DNA of 64,000 bases. It comes from Bifidobacteriaceae bacterium UBA2724 (GTDB taxonomy: Bacteria > Actinomycetota > Actinomycetes > Actinomycetales > Bifidobacteriaceae). The position numbers and the translations under genes were made by a program. The stretch lies in contig DEKK01000008.1 in assembly GCA_002353815.1 (NCBI GenBank), positions 83,396-147,395 on the forward strand, given 5' to 3'. A model generated the notes under the pieces. That model saw only the letters and a list, made by a program, of their open reading frames with translations. It ran no database searches and was not told where the DNA came from. This document shows, piece after piece, positions 32,047 through 41,498 of the stretch; positions within the stretch are counted from its first letter, which is position 1; the number at the start of each line of letters is the position of its first letter.

Positions 32047-34620
32047 TCACTCGATACCGGAATAGGCCACGACTCCCCTGTTGACCGTCAGCGCCGCCAT
32101 GTGCGCGCGTTCGGCGATCTGCGGCTGGTCGATGTATTCCCCGACGGCGGCTATCTGGCCAAGTGCGTCGGCCACGCGTTTGCAGCTGCGCACGAAGTCC
32201 CCGCCCGTCATGTCGACGTCATCGAGGACCGTGGCCAGATCTTTGCCGCTGGACCAGTCGAACATGATGTCGCATGCGCCGAAGTTCAGCTGCTGCAGGT
32301 CGTCAAGTCCGCAATCCTCGCACAGCGCGTTCACTTCTTCGTACGTGGCCTTGGCGGTCTCGACGCACGCCAGGACGCGCCCCTTGGCGCCGCCCGGGTA
32401 GTGCCTCGGCTCGCCGGTGTCGTCGCGCCTGGCCTCGTAGACGAAGCCCGACACCACTGCGACGAGCTGCTCGGGGTCCAGGTCGTCGAACATTCCACGC
32501 GACAGGCATTCCGCGAGCACGATGTCGAGCTCACCGTAGAGATGGCGGAGCAACTGGCCTTTGCGCGTCACCGTGTAGTCCTGCGGGGAGTCGCCGTCGA
32601 GATAGCCGAGGATCCGCAGCACTTCACAGATGCGTTCGAAACGACGAGCCACAGTGCCGGTGCGTGAGTCGTAGCGGTCTTTCAGACGTTCGAGTTCGCG
32701 CTCTTGCTTGGCCCACCTGTTGCCCCAGCGCAGGTGAGATGACAGGTCGGGGCATGCGTTGCACGGATGCTCGCGCATGCGCTTCTTGAGCCCCGAGAGT
32801 TCCCTGTCGATGGCTCCGAGGGCCTTCTTGCGCTCCGCTTCGCTTCGGTATGGGAGCCGGGCGAGCCTTTTGCGCTCATGTCGCTCAATGTCCTGAATCC
32901 TCATACGCAGGCGCATGAACTCCGTGAAATCCCCCCTGTCGCAGGAGAACGCCTTTTCATATCCGTCGATTGCCGTCTGGGCGGTCTCGATGCTCTCCTC
33001 GAGTTCCTGCGAGGATTCGTTCGCCTCCCATTGGGCGAACGAATGGTCGAGCGTCGTGCGAGCCGTCGAGTAATCCGACGAATTGAGCAGGTTCACCGCC
33101 ATGTTGAAGGTCGGCGTGAAGCTCGAATGGAGCGGATACACGCGCTTGCTGGACAGTGACGCGGCGACCCGGGGGTCGAAGCCCTTGTGGTCGACGATGA
33201 CGGCGTGGCCGATCACGTCGATGCCGCGGCGTCCCGCACGGCCGGTGAGTTGTGTGAACTGGCCGGGCGTGAGCTGCACGTGTCCTTCGCCATTGAATTT
33301 CTCGAGCTTCTCGACCACCACGGAGCGCGCCGGCATGTTGATGCCGAGGGCTAGCGTCTCGGTGGCGAACACGACCTTGACAAGACCCTGTTCGAACAGC
33401 TTCTCGACTATTTGCCGGAACAGGGCCACCATGCCGGCGTGATGCGGCGCGAAGCCCATCTCGAGCGCATAACGGAACCGTTTGAATCCCAGCGCCATGG
33501 CGTCGGTGCGGGTCATCTGGCCGTCCATCATTTCATCGACGATGATGCGGATCCTCCTCGTCTCGTCGTCGGTCGTCAGACGCAGGCCTGCGTTGATGCA
33601 TTGCTCAACCGCTTTGTCGCATCCTGTGCGGGAGAAGATGAAATAGATGCCCGGCAACAGACCCATGTAATCGAGCTCGTCGATCACCGCCCAGCGCTTC
33701 GGGCAATGCCGCGTGATGTCACGCCCGGACATGCCTTTGGCCGGCCTTCTGCGACGGTGCTTCCTGTCGGGTTCAGCCTCTCCCCTGGCGATGGCACGTT
33801 CCTGCGCCCTCACGTCAAGGCGATGGAGCTCATGCATGAGCGCGGGGTTGACCTGCTCGGAGTCGGACGACCGGTACAGGTCCCACAGAACCGGTTCCGT
33901 CCGCTCGTCGGCCTGCGTCATGACATGGCGTTCCAGCGGGACCGGACGGTGTTCCGAGATCACGAGTGCGGTGTCGCCGCGCACCGATCTGATCCACGCC
34001 GAGAAATCCTCGACATTCGACACGGTGGCCGACAGCCCGATGATCTTGACGGTGCGGGGAAGGTGGATGATGACCTCTTCCCAGACCTGTCCGCGGGAGC
34101 GGTCGGCGAGATAGTGCACTTCGTCGAGGACGACGTATTTGAGCGCGTCGAGGGTGGTGGAATGCTCGTAGATCATGTTGCGCAGCACTTCGGTGGTCAT
34201 CACGAGGATGTCTGCGTCGGGGTTGACCGACATGTCGCCGGTGAGCAGTCCCACGCGGTCGGATCCGTACACGGCTGTGAGGTCATGGTACTTCTGGTTG
34301 CTCAGCGCTTTGATCGGCGTGGTGTAGAAGGCCTTGACGTTATGCTCCTGAGCCAGAAAAATGGCGAAGTCGGCGATGATGGTCTTGCCGGCGCCCGTCG
34401 GTGCGGCGACGAGCACGTTGCGCCCCGCCTCCAGCTCGTCGATGGCCTCGAGCTGGAAATCGTCAAGATCGAAATCCAGCGATTCTGCGAATTTCGCGGC
34501 CACGCTCGTGGCGTGGCGCTGGCGGTCGCGGAACGCCTGGTAGCGCGATGCCGGCGAATCCGGGTCCGGTGTGGCCGGCAGATTGTCGGACGCGTTGCGA
34601 TGCTTGCGATGATGCGTCAT
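32047..34620 (-). CDS. helY: HelY-type DEAD/DEAH helicase (Ski2-like)
   Basis: An 857-residue superfamily-2 helicase resembling mycobacterial HelY and eukaryotic Mtr4/Ski2. Motif I APTGAGKT is at residues ~73-80, motif Ia TTPIKALSNQK near 100, motif II DEVH near 166, motif III SAT near 197 and motif VI QLTGRAGRRG near 390. A long helical C-terminal region follows, with an insertion carrying CNACP (possible metal site). Probably handles structured RNA. In M. tuberculosis helY is the last gene of the pafA-pafB-pafC-tatA-tatC-helY region; here it follows a PafBC homolog and a small membrane protein. Confidence 0.92.
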   Translation of the reverse strand: MTHHRKHRNASDNLPATPDPDSPASRYQAFRDRQRHATSVAAKFAESLDFDLDDFQLEAIDELEAGRNVLVAAPTGAGKTIIADFAIFLAQEHNVKAFYTTPIKALSNQKYHDLTAVYGSDRVGLLTGDMSVNPDADILVMTTEVLRNMIYEHSTTLDALKYVVLDEVHYLADRSRGQVWEEVIIHLPRTVKIIGLSATVSNVEDFSAWIRSVRGDTALVISEHRPVPLERHVMTQADERTEPVLWDLYRSSDSEQVNPALMHELHRLDVRAQERAIARGEAEPDRKHRRRRPAKGMSGRDITRHCPKRWAVIDELDYMGLLPGIYFIFSRTGCDKAVEQCINAGLRLTTDDETRRIRIIVDEMMDGQMTRTDAMALGFKRFRYALEMGFAPHHAGMVALFRQIVEKLFEQGLVKVVFATETLALGINMPARSVVVEKLEKFNGEGHVQLTPGQFTQLTGRAGRRGIDVIGHAVIVDHKGFDPRVAASLSSKRVYPLHSSFTPTFNMAVNLLNSSDYSTARTTLDHSFAQWEANESSQELEESIETAQTAIDGYEKAFSCDRGDFTEFMRLRMRIQDIERHERKRLARLPYRSEAERKKALGAIDRELSGLKKRMREHPCNACPDLSSHLRWGNRWAKQERELERLKDRYDSRTGTVARRFERICEVLRILGYLDGDSPQDYTVTRKGQLLRHLYGELDIVLAECLSRGMFDDLDPEQLVAVVSGFVYEARRDDTGEPRHYPGGAKGRVLACVETAKATYEEVNALCEDCGLDDLQQLNFGACDIMFDWSSGKDLATVLDDVDMTGGDFVRSCKRVADALGQIAAVGEYIDQPQIAERAHMAALTVNRGVVAYSGIE

Positions 34621-34713
34621 GTGTAATCCTCGGTATGCTTAGGTCTTCGTCAAAGTCGTCGGGACGGGAACGCGGGACATGTCCCGGCACGGAGGCAGTC
34701 TCCGTTTTCAGGC

Positions 34714-34730
34714 GCACGGCTCCCCCGTGC
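34714..34730 (-). terminator. Short hairpin after the small membrane protein gene
   Basis: GCACGG pairs with CCGTGC over six bases just past the stop at 34738; GGGACATGTCCC just beyond is a second palindrome. No T tract. Confidence 0.3.
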
Positions 34731-34737
34731 CCGAAAG

Positions 34738-35055
34738 TCATTTGTTGAAATCCAGCCAGGACTTCCAGATGTGCAGCCTGCGTTCGCGCTTGCGGTCCTT
34801 GCGCTCAATGACCTTCACATGTGCGTCGGCGTAGCGGTCCATGGCCGTGCCCAGAGGCTGCGTGAACAGCGGGCGGGTGTCTTTCTCCGGCATGTCGAGC
34901 GGCTCCGAGGATTTGTCGAAGCGGGTGGCGAGGTTATCGAGCGTGGCACCGCAGGTTTCGACGGCTCCGATGAAATGCCGGTAGGCATAGATAAGCCCGG
35001 CTATGATGACGACGACCATCAGGACCGCTAGCACGGCCCATCCCCATCCTGGCAT
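34738..35055 (-). CDS. Small single-pass membrane protein of unknown function
   Basis: A 105-residue protein: a short N-terminus MPGWGW, one membrane segment (residues ~7-28), then a hydrophilic, basic C-terminal part with KVIERKDRKRERR. I do not recognise a family. It occupies the place where mycobacteria have tatA-tatC between pafC and helY. It lacks the TatA amphipathic helix with the FG turn, so I do not call it TatA. AAGGAGGAGAC precedes ATG 35055. About 80 bp separate it from the PafBC gene. Confidence 0.7.
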   Translation of the reverse strand: MPGWGWAVLAVLMVVVIIAGLIYAYRHFIGAVETCGATLDNLATRFDKSSEPLDMPEKDTRPLFTQPLGTAMDRYADAHVKVIERKDRKRERRLHIWKSWLDFNK

Positions 35056-35135
35056 GTCTCCTCCTTGCTGCTGTGCGCCGATGCGACTGCTCTGCGCTGC
35101 CGTGGCGGTTTGTCCGTGCGGCACGTCCCGCCGCG

Positions 35136-37109
35136 TCACTCGCCTTCATAGATCGATAGCTCGTGTTTGGCTCGCGCGATCATCATGGTGCGCAGGGTCT
35201 CGGGGCCAACCGCCACGATATGGCGCGCATGGGCGATGCAGAACGCCACGAACCAGGAATCCGAGCACACGAGCAGGTGCACTTTCTCGCCTTTGTCCCA
35301 GGGCTCCACCGTGGCGTACGGCAGGTCGCGGATGAACGAGCGCCCCACCGTGTCGGTGGTGAATTCGGCAGGCGTTCCGTTGTCGAGGTTCCATTCGCGC
35401 AGTTCCGACAGCGGCACATCGGGAATCTCGATGGGGTGCGTGGGCTGCACGACCTCGATGTGGCCGATGCGGGCGAGCCGCAGGGTCTGCCACTCGGGGT
35501 GCTTCTTCTTGCGGCCGTTGTGCGGAGACTCCGGCTGCGGCTCCGGGAAGTCGTAATCGGTGCTCACGTCCTCGGGCTTCACGCCGTTCCAGACCGCCGC
35601 GTAGTACACGCCCTCGTCCACGTAGATCTTGGCGGGCGCGACGAGTTTGCGGCGGGTGCGGCCGGCGCCGTCGGTGTATTCCATGTCAAGAAGCTGGCCC
35701 GAGGTGATGGCCTCTTTCACCGCCGCGTAGCAGTTCGGCTCGAGCTCGTACCCGGTTAGGCTCAGCCATGCGGAGTCGCCGGGCTTCATCTGCGCATGGA
35801 GACGCTTGTAGAGGTCCTCTGCCTGCACGCGGGAGTCCTCGGGCATGACGGGCGAATGGGCCAGGTAGCTCACAGACGCCGTGAGGAGGCTCAGGTACTG
35901 GGGCGAGATGCCGGCGAGACGCTCGAGGCCCAGCGAGTTCGTCGCGCACACGATGCCCTGTTCCTCGAGGAGCGTCCAGTCGAAGTCGAAGAACTGGCTG
36001 CCCGCCATCTCTCCATCGTCGGAAACCGTGGTGAGGCGTTCGACGTCTTTCTTGATGACGGTGATCCCGCGCTTGCGGTCCGACTCGTCCTTGGGTTTGC
36101 CCACGAAGCGCTCCGCAAGTTGGTCGAGGGGGAATTCCTCGCCCAGATGGGCCGACAGGAAAAGCATGAGGCGCAGACGCCTGTCGACCTCGCTGCCGGT
36201 CTGGTACGGCGGCGACACGGTCTTGTGCCCCTCGGGTTCGTCATCTTGCTCCGGGACCTCCGCCGGCTCGTACTCCGAGACGGGAATCGGATCGGTGCGG
36301 CTGGAATCGTCACACTGCTGGAACTGGATGGCGGCGTTGAGACGACGTTTGAACGAATCGACAGCCTCCTGCGGGCTGACGATCACCGCGCCCGGGTGTT
36401 CGAGGACGAAAGTGGCCAGATCGTTGGAATCCGTGTATGCCACATGGATCTCTTCCCCATCGGTTTCGACGGTCGCCGTGAAACGGCGCTGTTCGACTTC
36501 CTTGACGAGTCTGTCGGGAATCGACTGCGTGCCCAGGCCGGGCGCGATGGAATCCAGCCCGAGGCCGGGAACGGGAACCTGCGGCACACGCGGCGTGCTG
36601 CGCGACTGCTTGCGCACCTGCTGTTCCTGCTGCTCCTGTTGGTTCTGCTGGCTCGTAATAGACACGGACCGCGCAAGGTAGTTGGCGGCTGCGAGCACAG
36701 GAAGGTCCTCTCGCTTGAACTGGATGCGCAGACGGGGCTCGTCGCCGAGCTGCAGACGATATGACGCGAAGTCCTGTCCTTCCGACTTCGACGAATACTC
36801 AGGCTGGCGTGATTCGATCGCGATGCCCATCGCCGCCAGCTTCGCCCTGTCGCGCTGGAACTGCTTGGCGAAAGCGGCCTTCGCCGCCTGGTCCGCAAGC
36901 TCTCCATAGGAATCCGCATACGCCTTGACGCGCTGGGCGATCTGACGCGATGTCAGCCATTGGGGAAACGCGGATGACAAGACGGCAAGCACATCCAGCT
37001 CGTGCTTGCCCCACTTATCAGAAAACCGACGCCTGCCATTGGAACCCTCTGCCATAAAACCTCGCGAATCTTGTGGTTGACTGCGCGTACTACCGCGTCC
37101 TGTAGACAT
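35136..37109 (-). CDS. pafBC: Fused PafB-PafC-type WYL transcription regulator
   Basis: A 657-residue protein with two PafB/PafC-like halves. Residues ~30-120 form a helix-turn-helix part (LTSRQIAQRVKAYADSYG, FQRDRAKLAAMGIAIES) like PafB. A Gln-rich linker lies near 153-168. The second half begins near 305 with RRLRLMLFLSAH and FVGKPKDESDRKRG like PafC, and contains a WYL-type region near 460-508 (GQLLDMEYTDGAGR, VDEGVYYAAVWN). PafBC activates RecA-independent DNA-damage genes with RNA polymerase in mycobacteria. The domain seen with certainty is helix-turn-helix plus WYL; the PafBC name is inference supported by the helY neighbour. ATG 37055 (MAEGSN) is an alternative start. Confidence 0.78.
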   Translation of the reverse strand: MSTGRGSTRSQPQDSRGFMAEGSNGRRRFSDKWGKHELDVLAVLSSAFPQWLTSRQIAQRVKAYADSYGELADQAAKAAFAKQFQRDRAKLAAMGIAIESRQPEYSSKSEGQDFASYRLQLGDEPRLRIQFKREDLPVLAAANYLARSVSITSQQNQQEQQEQQVRKQSRSTPRVPQVPVPGLGLDSIAPGLGTQSIPDRLVKEVEQRRFTATVETDGEEIHVAYTDSNDLATFVLEHPGAVIVSPQEAVDSFKRRLNAAIQFQQCDDSSRTDPIPVSEYEPAEVPEQDDEPEGHKTVSPPYQTGSEVDRRLRLMLFLSAHLGEEFPLDQLAERFVGKPKDESDRKRGITVIKKDVERLTTVSDDGEMAGSQFFDFDWTLLEEQGIVCATNSLGLERLAGISPQYLSLLTASVSYLAHSPVMPEDSRVQAEDLYKRLHAQMKPGDSAWLSLTGYELEPNCYAAVKEAITSGQLLDMEYTDGAGRTRRKLVAPAKIYVDEGVYYAAVWNGVKPEDVSTDYDFPEPQPESPHNGRKKKHPEWQTLRLARIGHIEVVQPTHPIEIPDVPLSELREWNLDNGTPAEFTTDTVGRSFIRDLPYATVEPWDKGEKVHLLVCSDSWFVAFCIAHARHIVAVGPETLRTMMIARAKHELSIYEGE

Positions 37110-37425
37110 TGTAGTGTAAACTCCGAGCGACGCGCATATTTCTTTTAAAACCCTCGGGATTCTTTCGGTGCGCCGCCGCTTCGCCTCCCTCCCCCTTGGC
37201 GTGCCCGATACGGCACGGCGCTTCGCTCCCGGCCATGCATCAACAAGCCAGAGCGAGAACAGGCGTCAGACGACGCGGCGCGCAGGGCGACCATTGCCGC
37301 GATGCCCGCATGGACCGATCCCGGCCTCGCCGCCGGCCAGACCGGCAGCTTCTCCGATGCGACACCCCTTTTTTATGGCGCCATCAGGTGCGCCACATAG
37401 TCGGGTGTGTCAGAAACGCGCCGCG
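37110..37425. other. Intergenic region pafBC-UGP
   Basis: About 316 bp with no supported gene. On the minus strand TACACT lies right before the pafBC ATG and AT-rich sequence (37138-37152) sits upstream of it, so the pafBC promoter is probably here. No clear terminator for the UGP gene is seen. Confidence 0.45.
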
Positions 37426-38853
37426 TCAGATCCATTCATCGGGTTCGATGCCCTGCGGCCCCACGAAGGAGCCGTTCGGCACATACGAGGGGTGCCCCAG
37501 GTCGACCAGATGCGCGTCGCCGTAGAAGCTCACATCGCGGCCGAAGTACCAATCGCCTTCGATGGTTGCTGAACTCGCGGCCGCCAGGGAGGGCACGCCG
37601 TAGGGGAATCGTTCGTCGAAGTCCGAGATGTACTTGTAGTAGCGGGGGTCGAGCTCGACGTTGGGGAAGATGTACGTGCCGTCCTCCATCTCGAAGGCGT
37701 CGGTGAGATGGAACCTGTCGGAGCGCATGATGAACAGGTCGTTCGTCGTCTTCACGGGAAGGAACCGCGCGCGGCTCACCTCGATGCACGTGGCGTCGGG
37801 GAACAGCCCGATGGCGGCGCCCATGGCCGTTTCGAGCTGGATGACCTTCGGGGACTCGGAGTCGGTCGGGTCCACGGTTTTGCGGTTGACGATGATGGGC
37901 AGGCCGAGCACTCCGCCGTTTTTGTCGAGGAGCTCGCGCAGGGCGCTGATGCGAATCCAGATGTTGTTGGTGTTGAAGAAAGGATGGCGGTGGAAGTTCA
38001 GCGCGCTTTTGACATCGGACGCCGGCACCTGGGAGATCTCGCGCAGCATGAGCTGCCCGGTCTCGCGGTTGCAGACGATCTGACCGCCCTTGCGGTCGGC
38101 CGGGGTCTTGCGCGACACCTCGACCATGAACGACGAGCCCGATTGCGCGAACGCACCGGCCAGCGTGCTGGAGGGACGAGCCCCCAGGTTGTCGGAATTC
38201 GAGATGAACAGGTATTCCATCCCCGCGTTCTGCAGCGCGTCGAGAAGACCGGATTCGTAAATCGTGGCGTATACGTCGCCGTGCCCCGGTGGGCACCATT
38301 CGAGTCTCGGATCCGCGCTCCACGTGACGGGGAGGCCCGTGGAGGCGTCGATCTTGGGCTCATGGTGCTGCAGGATCTCGATCGGCACGTCGGCCTGGTG
38401 GAACCTGTGGTTGCGGCGCACCACGGCGAGCGAATCCCCGGAAGTGCGGAACGAGTTCATGAACGTGAGCGGCAGCGGGATCTCCTGACGCTGCCGTGCC
38501 GCGATCACCTGCCCGAGGATGATGTCGATGAACCGCATCTGTCGCGCTTTGTGACGGCGCACGGGCAGGAGCGACTTGGGGCCCGCCAGGCCCATCGACG
38601 TCCCCAGTCCGCCGTTGAGCTTGAGGAAGGCGGTTTTCGAGAACGCCTCCATGGCGAAATCATGGTCGATGGTTTCATGGATGTCGGCCACGTTGGGGAT
38701 GTGCTTGACGGGATCGACGTCTTTCTCGGGGATTTCGCCGGAGTCGTCGGAACGCCACGAGTCATACAGATGGTGGAATTGTTTGATCGCCAGATTGGAC
38801 AGACCTTCGTCGCGCATCTTTGCGTCAAAGGCTTCGAACGCCGCTTCTGCCAT
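37426..38853 (-). CDS. ugpA: UTP-glucose-1-phosphate uridylyltransferase, eukaryotic UGP2 type
   Basis: Makes UDP-glucose from UTP and glucose-1-phosphate; in bifidobacteria it also supports the galacto-N-biose/Leloir route. The 475-residue protein has the nucleotide-binding signature LNGGLGTSMGLAGPKSLLPV (residues ~78-97), PPGHGDVY near 192 and NSDNLGA near 220. It belongs to the eukaryote-like UDPGP family, unrelated in length to bacterial GalU (about 300 residues). AAGAAGGGCATC precedes the ATG. It reads away from the tRNA gene. Confidence 0.9.
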   Translation of the reverse strand: MAEAAFEAFDAKMRDEGLSNLAIKQFHHLYDSWRSDDSGEIPEKDVDPVKHIPNVADIHETIDHDFAMEAFSKTAFLKLNGGLGTSMGLAGPKSLLPVRRHKARQMRFIDIILGQVIAARQRQEIPLPLTFMNSFRTSGDSLAVVRRNHRFHQADVPIEILQHHEPKIDASTGLPVTWSADPRLEWCPPGHGDVYATIYESGLLDALQNAGMEYLFISNSDNLGARPSSTLAGAFAQSGSSFMVEVSRKTPADRKGGQIVCNRETGQLMLREISQVPASDVKSALNFHRHPFFNTNNIWIRISALRELLDKNGGVLGLPIIVNRKTVDPTDSESPKVIQLETAMGAAIGLFPDATCIEVSRARFLPVKTTNDLFIMRSDRFHLTDAFEMEDGTYIFPNVELDPRYYKYISDFDERFPYGVPSLAAASSATIEGDWYFGRDVSFYGDAHLVDLGHPSYVPNGSFVGPQGIEPDEWI

Positions 38854-38992
38854 GATGCCCTTCTTTTTTGTGTCGGAGGTTATGCAATAACAACAATGTA
38901 TTCCCTTTCCGCCCCGCTTTCTGACATTGTCGCCTTTTTCGCCGCAGAAAACACAAACGGGATGCCCGCGACACGCGCAAACGGACGTGGCT

Positions 38993-39022
38993 TTGTGCTT
39001 TCAGCCCACCTTGTGGTAAGTT
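38993..39022 (+). promoter_or_regulatory. Candidate tRNA-Pro promoter
   Basis: TTGTGC, 18 bp, TAAGTT, ending 25 bp before the tRNA. Confidence 0.45.
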
Positions 39023-39047
39023 TTCTTTTCGGTGCTTCGTGCACCAT

Positions 39048-39122
<75 letters not shown>

Positions 39123-39127
39123 CGGAC

Positions 39128-39160
39128 AAACCCCGGAGCGGAAACGATCCGGGGTTTTCT
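39128..39160 (+). terminator. Rho-independent terminator after tRNA-Pro
   Basis: AAACCCCGGA and TCCGGGGTTT form a 10-bp stem followed by TCT, six bases after the tRNA. Confidence 0.8.
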
Positions 39161-39271
39161 CGTATCTGCGGACAATCCTTCCGGCTCCCCTGTCGTCGTC
39201 CTGACGTGCGCCGCCGTTTTCTTTACTCCATCCTGTCAGGTCTACCGTCCAAGGTCTGCGGCGACGACGCA

Positions 39272-39303
39272 ACAGGGCGACGGCATGGCAACCGTCGCCC
39301 TGT
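39272..39303 (-). terminator. Hairpin downstream of cmk-der
   Basis: ACAGGGCGACGG and CCGTCGCCCTGT form a perfect 12-bp stem with an 8-nt loop, 65 bp past the der stop and between convergent units. Confidence 0.6.
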
Positions 39304-39368
39304 GTCTTGTGCGTTGTCCCACGTTGTGCTTCGCACGAATGCGCCGCGTCGTGGGTTCGCGGTCTTGC

Positions 39369-41498
39369 TCAGCGTTTGTCGCGGGTCTTCTTCTCACGCA
39401 CCTTCACCGAGATCTGGATCGGCGTGCCTTCGAAACCGAATTCCTCGCGAAGCGAACGCTCGATGTAGCGACGGTACCCGTGGTCGAGGAAGCCCGTGGC
39501 GAAGATGACGAAACGCGGAGGACGCGTGCTCGCCTGGGTTGCGAAGAGGATGCGGGGCTGCTTGCCGCCGCGCAGCGGATGCGGATGTGCGGATTGGAGC
39601 TGCCCGAGGAACGAGTTGAGCTTGCCCGTAGAGATGCGCTTGTCCCATGATTCCAAGGCGGTGCGCATCGCCTCGGGCAGGCGGTTGGTGTGCCATCCGG
39701 TCTTGGCCGAGAGATTCACGCGCGGCGCCCAGCGGACGCGGGTGAACTCGGTTTCCCACAAGCGCTCCAGACGGGCGCGGGAGAACTCGTCCTGCAGATC
39801 CCATTTGTTGAACACCAGCACGATCGCCCTGCCGGCGTCGACGGCCTGGCTCATGACCTTGAGGTCCTGGTCCGAGATCGGCTGCGAGACGTCGAACAGC
39901 ACAAGCGCGAGCTCGGATCGTTCGATGGCGGCCTGGGTGCGCAGACTGGAATAGTAGTCGGCGCCGGACACCTTGTGGAGGCGGCGCTTGATGCCAGCGG
40001 TGTCGATGAACAGCCAGTCGTCGCCGTCGAGATGGATGACTTCGTCCACGGGGTCGCGCGTGGTGCCGGCGTAGTCGTCGACGACCGAGCGTTCCTCATG
40101 TGCGAGCTGGTTGAGCAGGCTGGATTTGCCGACGTTCGGGCGCCCCACGAGTGCCACGCGCCGCAAGGTGGACGGCATGAGCAGACCGGAGGTCTTCTCG
40201 GCCTTCTTCAGCTTGTCGAGGGCGGCGTCGAGCAGATCGCCGACGCCCCTGCCGTGCATCGCGGAAATGCCATACGGCTCCCCCAGCCCCAGCTTCCAGA
40301 ACTCGGCGGTCATGTATTCCTGCTCGGCGGTGTCGACTTTGTTGACCGCCACGGTGACGGGTTTGCCGGCCGCGCGCAGCATGCCCACGATGCGTTCGTC
40401 CGACGCGGTCATGCCCACCGTTCCGTCCACGACGAGGACAACGGCGTCCGACAGGTGCACGGCGACCTCGGCCTGTGATGCGATGGCCGAATCGATGCCC
40501 TCGACGTCGGTCTCCCAGCCGCCGGTGTCGACGAGCTTGAAATCGGTGCCCGCCCACTCGGCGTCATAGCTCACACGGTCGCGCGTCACGCCCGGGGTGT
40601 CTTCGACAACCGCCGCGCGGCGGCCGAGGATACGGTTGACCAGAGTCGACTTGCCGACGTTCGGACGCCCCACGACAGCCAGCACGCCGACCGGCTTGGG
40701 GCCTGACTGCCCAAGCTCCGTGCCGGTCTCGGCATCCTCGATGATCTGCTCGTCTTCCTCGTCGAGCTCGTAGTCGGTGAGGTTCGAGGCATAGTCGGAA
40801 TACAGCTGCTCGTCGATGGCCTTGTCGACGAGGTCGATCATCGCATCGAGCGTCTGCTGGAAGTCCATGTCGGAATTGTCGACCGTCACGACGCCATCGG
40901 CGGCGGACGTGAAATTCGTGACCTTGGAATCGGCCTTGTCACGCTTCGTCACGTCGTCCGCGCCGGCGCTGGCCTGGCCGTTCCTGCGAGCTTGCCGCAC
41001 CTCGGGGCGCGCGGTCATGAGGATGCGCACCTCGGCGTCAGGCGCCACCACCGTCGTGATGTCACGTCCTTCGGCCACGATGCCCGAGCCATGCGAGAAG
41101 GAATCCTCGGCGGACTCGCCAAGGATGTACGCGCGCTGGGCCGCGATGAGCAGATGACGCACCGGGATGATGCCCGACACCACCGAGACATGGGACGAGA
41201 CCTCGGAGGAACGAATGTCGGCCGAGATATCCATGCCGTCGCACACGACGGTCGGATTGTCGGGGTCGAGGCCGAAGTCCACATGGCCGTCGGCGAACAT
41301 CTCGCCCACGGCGTCCGTGATGGCCTGGTCGTCGGGCTGCTCGGCGTCAAGGTCGATGCCCCGGTGCAGGCACCACCACGCCGCCGCGCGGTACATGGCG
41401 CCGGTGTCGAGATACGCGTAACCGAAGTGACGAGCCAAGGCCTTGGATGTCGTGGACTTGCCGACGCCCGCAGGGCCATCGATAGCGACGCGGATCAC
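39369..41498 (-). CDS. cmk-der: Fused cytidylate kinase / ribosome-assembly GTPase Der
   Basis: A 709-residue two-enzyme fusion. Residues ~1-230 are cytidylate kinase: DGPAGVGKST at 8-17, LDTGAMYRAAA near 30, EGRDITTVV near 143. They phosphorylate CMP/dCMP. An acidic linker leads to Der: first G domain with GRPNVGKST near 277 and NKVD near 386, second with GRPNVGKSS near 452 and NKWD, then a KH-like C-terminal domain. Der acts in 50S subunit maturation. The start is GTG at 41498, with GAAGGAGG upstream, overlapping the rluB stop by four bases (GTGA). The fusion is typical of bifidobacteria and some other actinobacteria. Confidence 0.94.
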   Translation of the reverse strand: MIRVAIDGPAGVGKSTTSKALARHFGYAYLDTGAMYRAAAWWCLHRGIDLDAEQPDDQAITDAVGEMFADGHVDFGLDPDNPTVVCDGMDISADIRSSEVSSHVSVVSGIIPVRHLLIAAQRAYILGESAEDSFSHGSGIVAEGRDITTVVAPDAEVRILMTARPEVRQARRNGQASAGADDVTKRDKADSKVTNFTSAADGVVTVDNSDMDFQQTLDAMIDLVDKAIDEQLYSDYASNLTDYELDEEDEQIIEDAETGTELGQSGPKPVGVLAVVGRPNVGKSTLVNRILGRRAAVVEDTPGVTRDRVSYDAEWAGTDFKLVDTGGWETDVEGIDSAIASQAEVAVHLSDAVVLVVDGTVGMTASDERIVGMLRAAGKPVTVAVNKVDTAEQEYMTAEFWKLGLGEPYGISAMHGRGVGDLLDAALDKLKKAEKTSGLLMPSTLRRVALVGRPNVGKSSLLNQLAHEERSVVDDYAGTTRDPVDEVIHLDGDDWLFIDTAGIKRRLHKVSGADYYSSLRTQAAIERSELALVLFDVSQPISDQDLKVMSQAVDAGRAIVLVFNKWDLQDEFSRARLERLWETEFTRVRWAPRVNLSAKTGWHTNRLPEAMRTALESWDKRISTGKLNSFLGQLQSAHPHPLRGGKQPRILFATQASTRPPRFVIFATGFLDHGYRRYIERSLREEFGFEGTPIQISVKVREKKTRDKR

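Noticed and set aside
34738..35055. TatA, suggested by its position between pafC-like and helY genes
   Set aside because: It lacks the FG turn and amphipathic helix of TatA; only the single membrane segment agrees.
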